From the NCBI GenBank assembly GCA_934465125.1, contig CAKSKO010000088.1, positions 1 to 5,660 on the forward strand: a stretch of DNA of 5,660 nt, given 5' to 3'. Below the pieces are notes generated by a model, which did not search any database, was not told where the DNA came from, and saw only the letters and a program-made list of their open reading frames with translations. The translations under genes were made by a program, and so were the position numbers. Shown here piece by piece: positions 5,577 through 5,660 of this stretch. The stretch comes from an uncultured Eubacteriales bacterium. Its GTDB lineage: Bacteria > Bacillota > Clostridia > Oscillospirales > Acutalibacteraceae. How positions within the stretch are numbered: position 1 is the stretch's first letter; each line of letters starts with the position of its first letter.

Positions 5577-5590
5577 TCAAAGCGCTTTTA
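5577..5590 (-). promoter_or_regulatory. cre-like operator (putative CcpA site)
   Basis: The perfect 10-base palindrome AAAGCGCTTT (5579-5588) sits in a 14-base stretch that agrees with the catabolite-response consensus TGWAARCGYTWNCW at 12 of 14 positions on either strand; the mismatches are in the outer positions. It lies directly upstream of the small ORF's ribosome binding site and just downstream of a possible -10 (TATACT, 5598-5593), a position suited to repression. Confidence 0.45.
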
Positions 5591-5592
5591 CC

Positions 5593-5598
5593 AGTATA
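5593..5598 (-). promoter_or_regulatory. Possible -10 element for the small ORF
   Basis: TATACT on the minus strand is close to the TATAAT consensus and would place the transcript start near 5586, within the cre-like palindrome. No good -35 is found 16-18 bases upstream, so this is tentative. Confidence 0.3.
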
Positions 5599-5660
5599 TG
5601 TTTCTCTTCTTAAAAAATGATAGAATGATAAAAATAACTGGAGCTCCCATTATTTACGGA

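Noticed and set aside
5588..5650. Minus-strand 20-codon hydrophobic ORF (MGAPVIFIILSFFKKRNIYW)
   Set aside because: No ribosome binding site is visible and it lies across the probable promoter region of the small ORF.
5625..5660. Plus-strand ATG with 12 codons (MIKITGAPIIYG) running off the window
   Set aside because: It is reminiscent of the N-terminus of an arginase-family or similar enzyme, but there is no Shine-Dalgarno upstream and too little sequence to support a gene.

Overview
The window looks like chromosomal DNA of a low-GC Gram-positive bacterium, most likely a Clostridia-type Firmicute. The signs are AT-rich intergenic DNA, strong AGGAGG-like ribosome binding sites, rho-independent terminators, an encoded CCA on the tRNA, and protein types common in that group: a Vat/CatB-type acetyltransferase, an FAD-Rieske oxidoreductase and an IS200-type transposase. 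The genus cannot be named from the sequence alone.

Layout. (1) Positions 1-403 are the C-terminal two thirds of a xenobiotic acetyltransferase of the left-handed beta-helix family; its 5' end is outside the window. Its stop codon lies in the loop of a rho-independent terminator (382-428). (2) Positions 472-2804 are a tight two-gene operon: an FAD-dependent oxidoreductase with a C-terminal Rieske [2Fe-2S] domain, overlapping by ATGA a protein of the tocopherol-cyclase-like family. (3) Positions 2861-3033 are a self-contained tRNA-Arg(ACG) unit with its own promoter and terminator. (4) Positions 3090-4469 encode a 459-residue amino acid permease of the APC superfamily. (5) About 4653-5388 is a decayed IS200-type insertion sequence. 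It keeps two matching subterminal hairpins, a second left-end hairpin and an inverted repeat that covers the transposase ribosome binding site, but its tnpA has a +1 frameshift and an in-frame TGA. (6) On the minus strand at 5446-5562 there is a short acidic 38-codon ORF with an excellent Shine-Dalgarno sequence and a cre-like palindrome just upstream.

How the parts relate. The oxidoreductase and the tocopherol-cyclase-like protein are probably translationally coupled and may act on the same lipid, quinone or isoprenoid-type substrate; that is inference. The acetyltransferase, tRNA and permease look like independent transcription units separated by terminators. The insertion sequence sits between the permease and the minus-strand small gene and seems to have lost the ability to make its own transposase. 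The best leads for something little described are the oxidoreductase/cyclase-like gene pair and the minus-strand small ORF with its putative catabolite operator.
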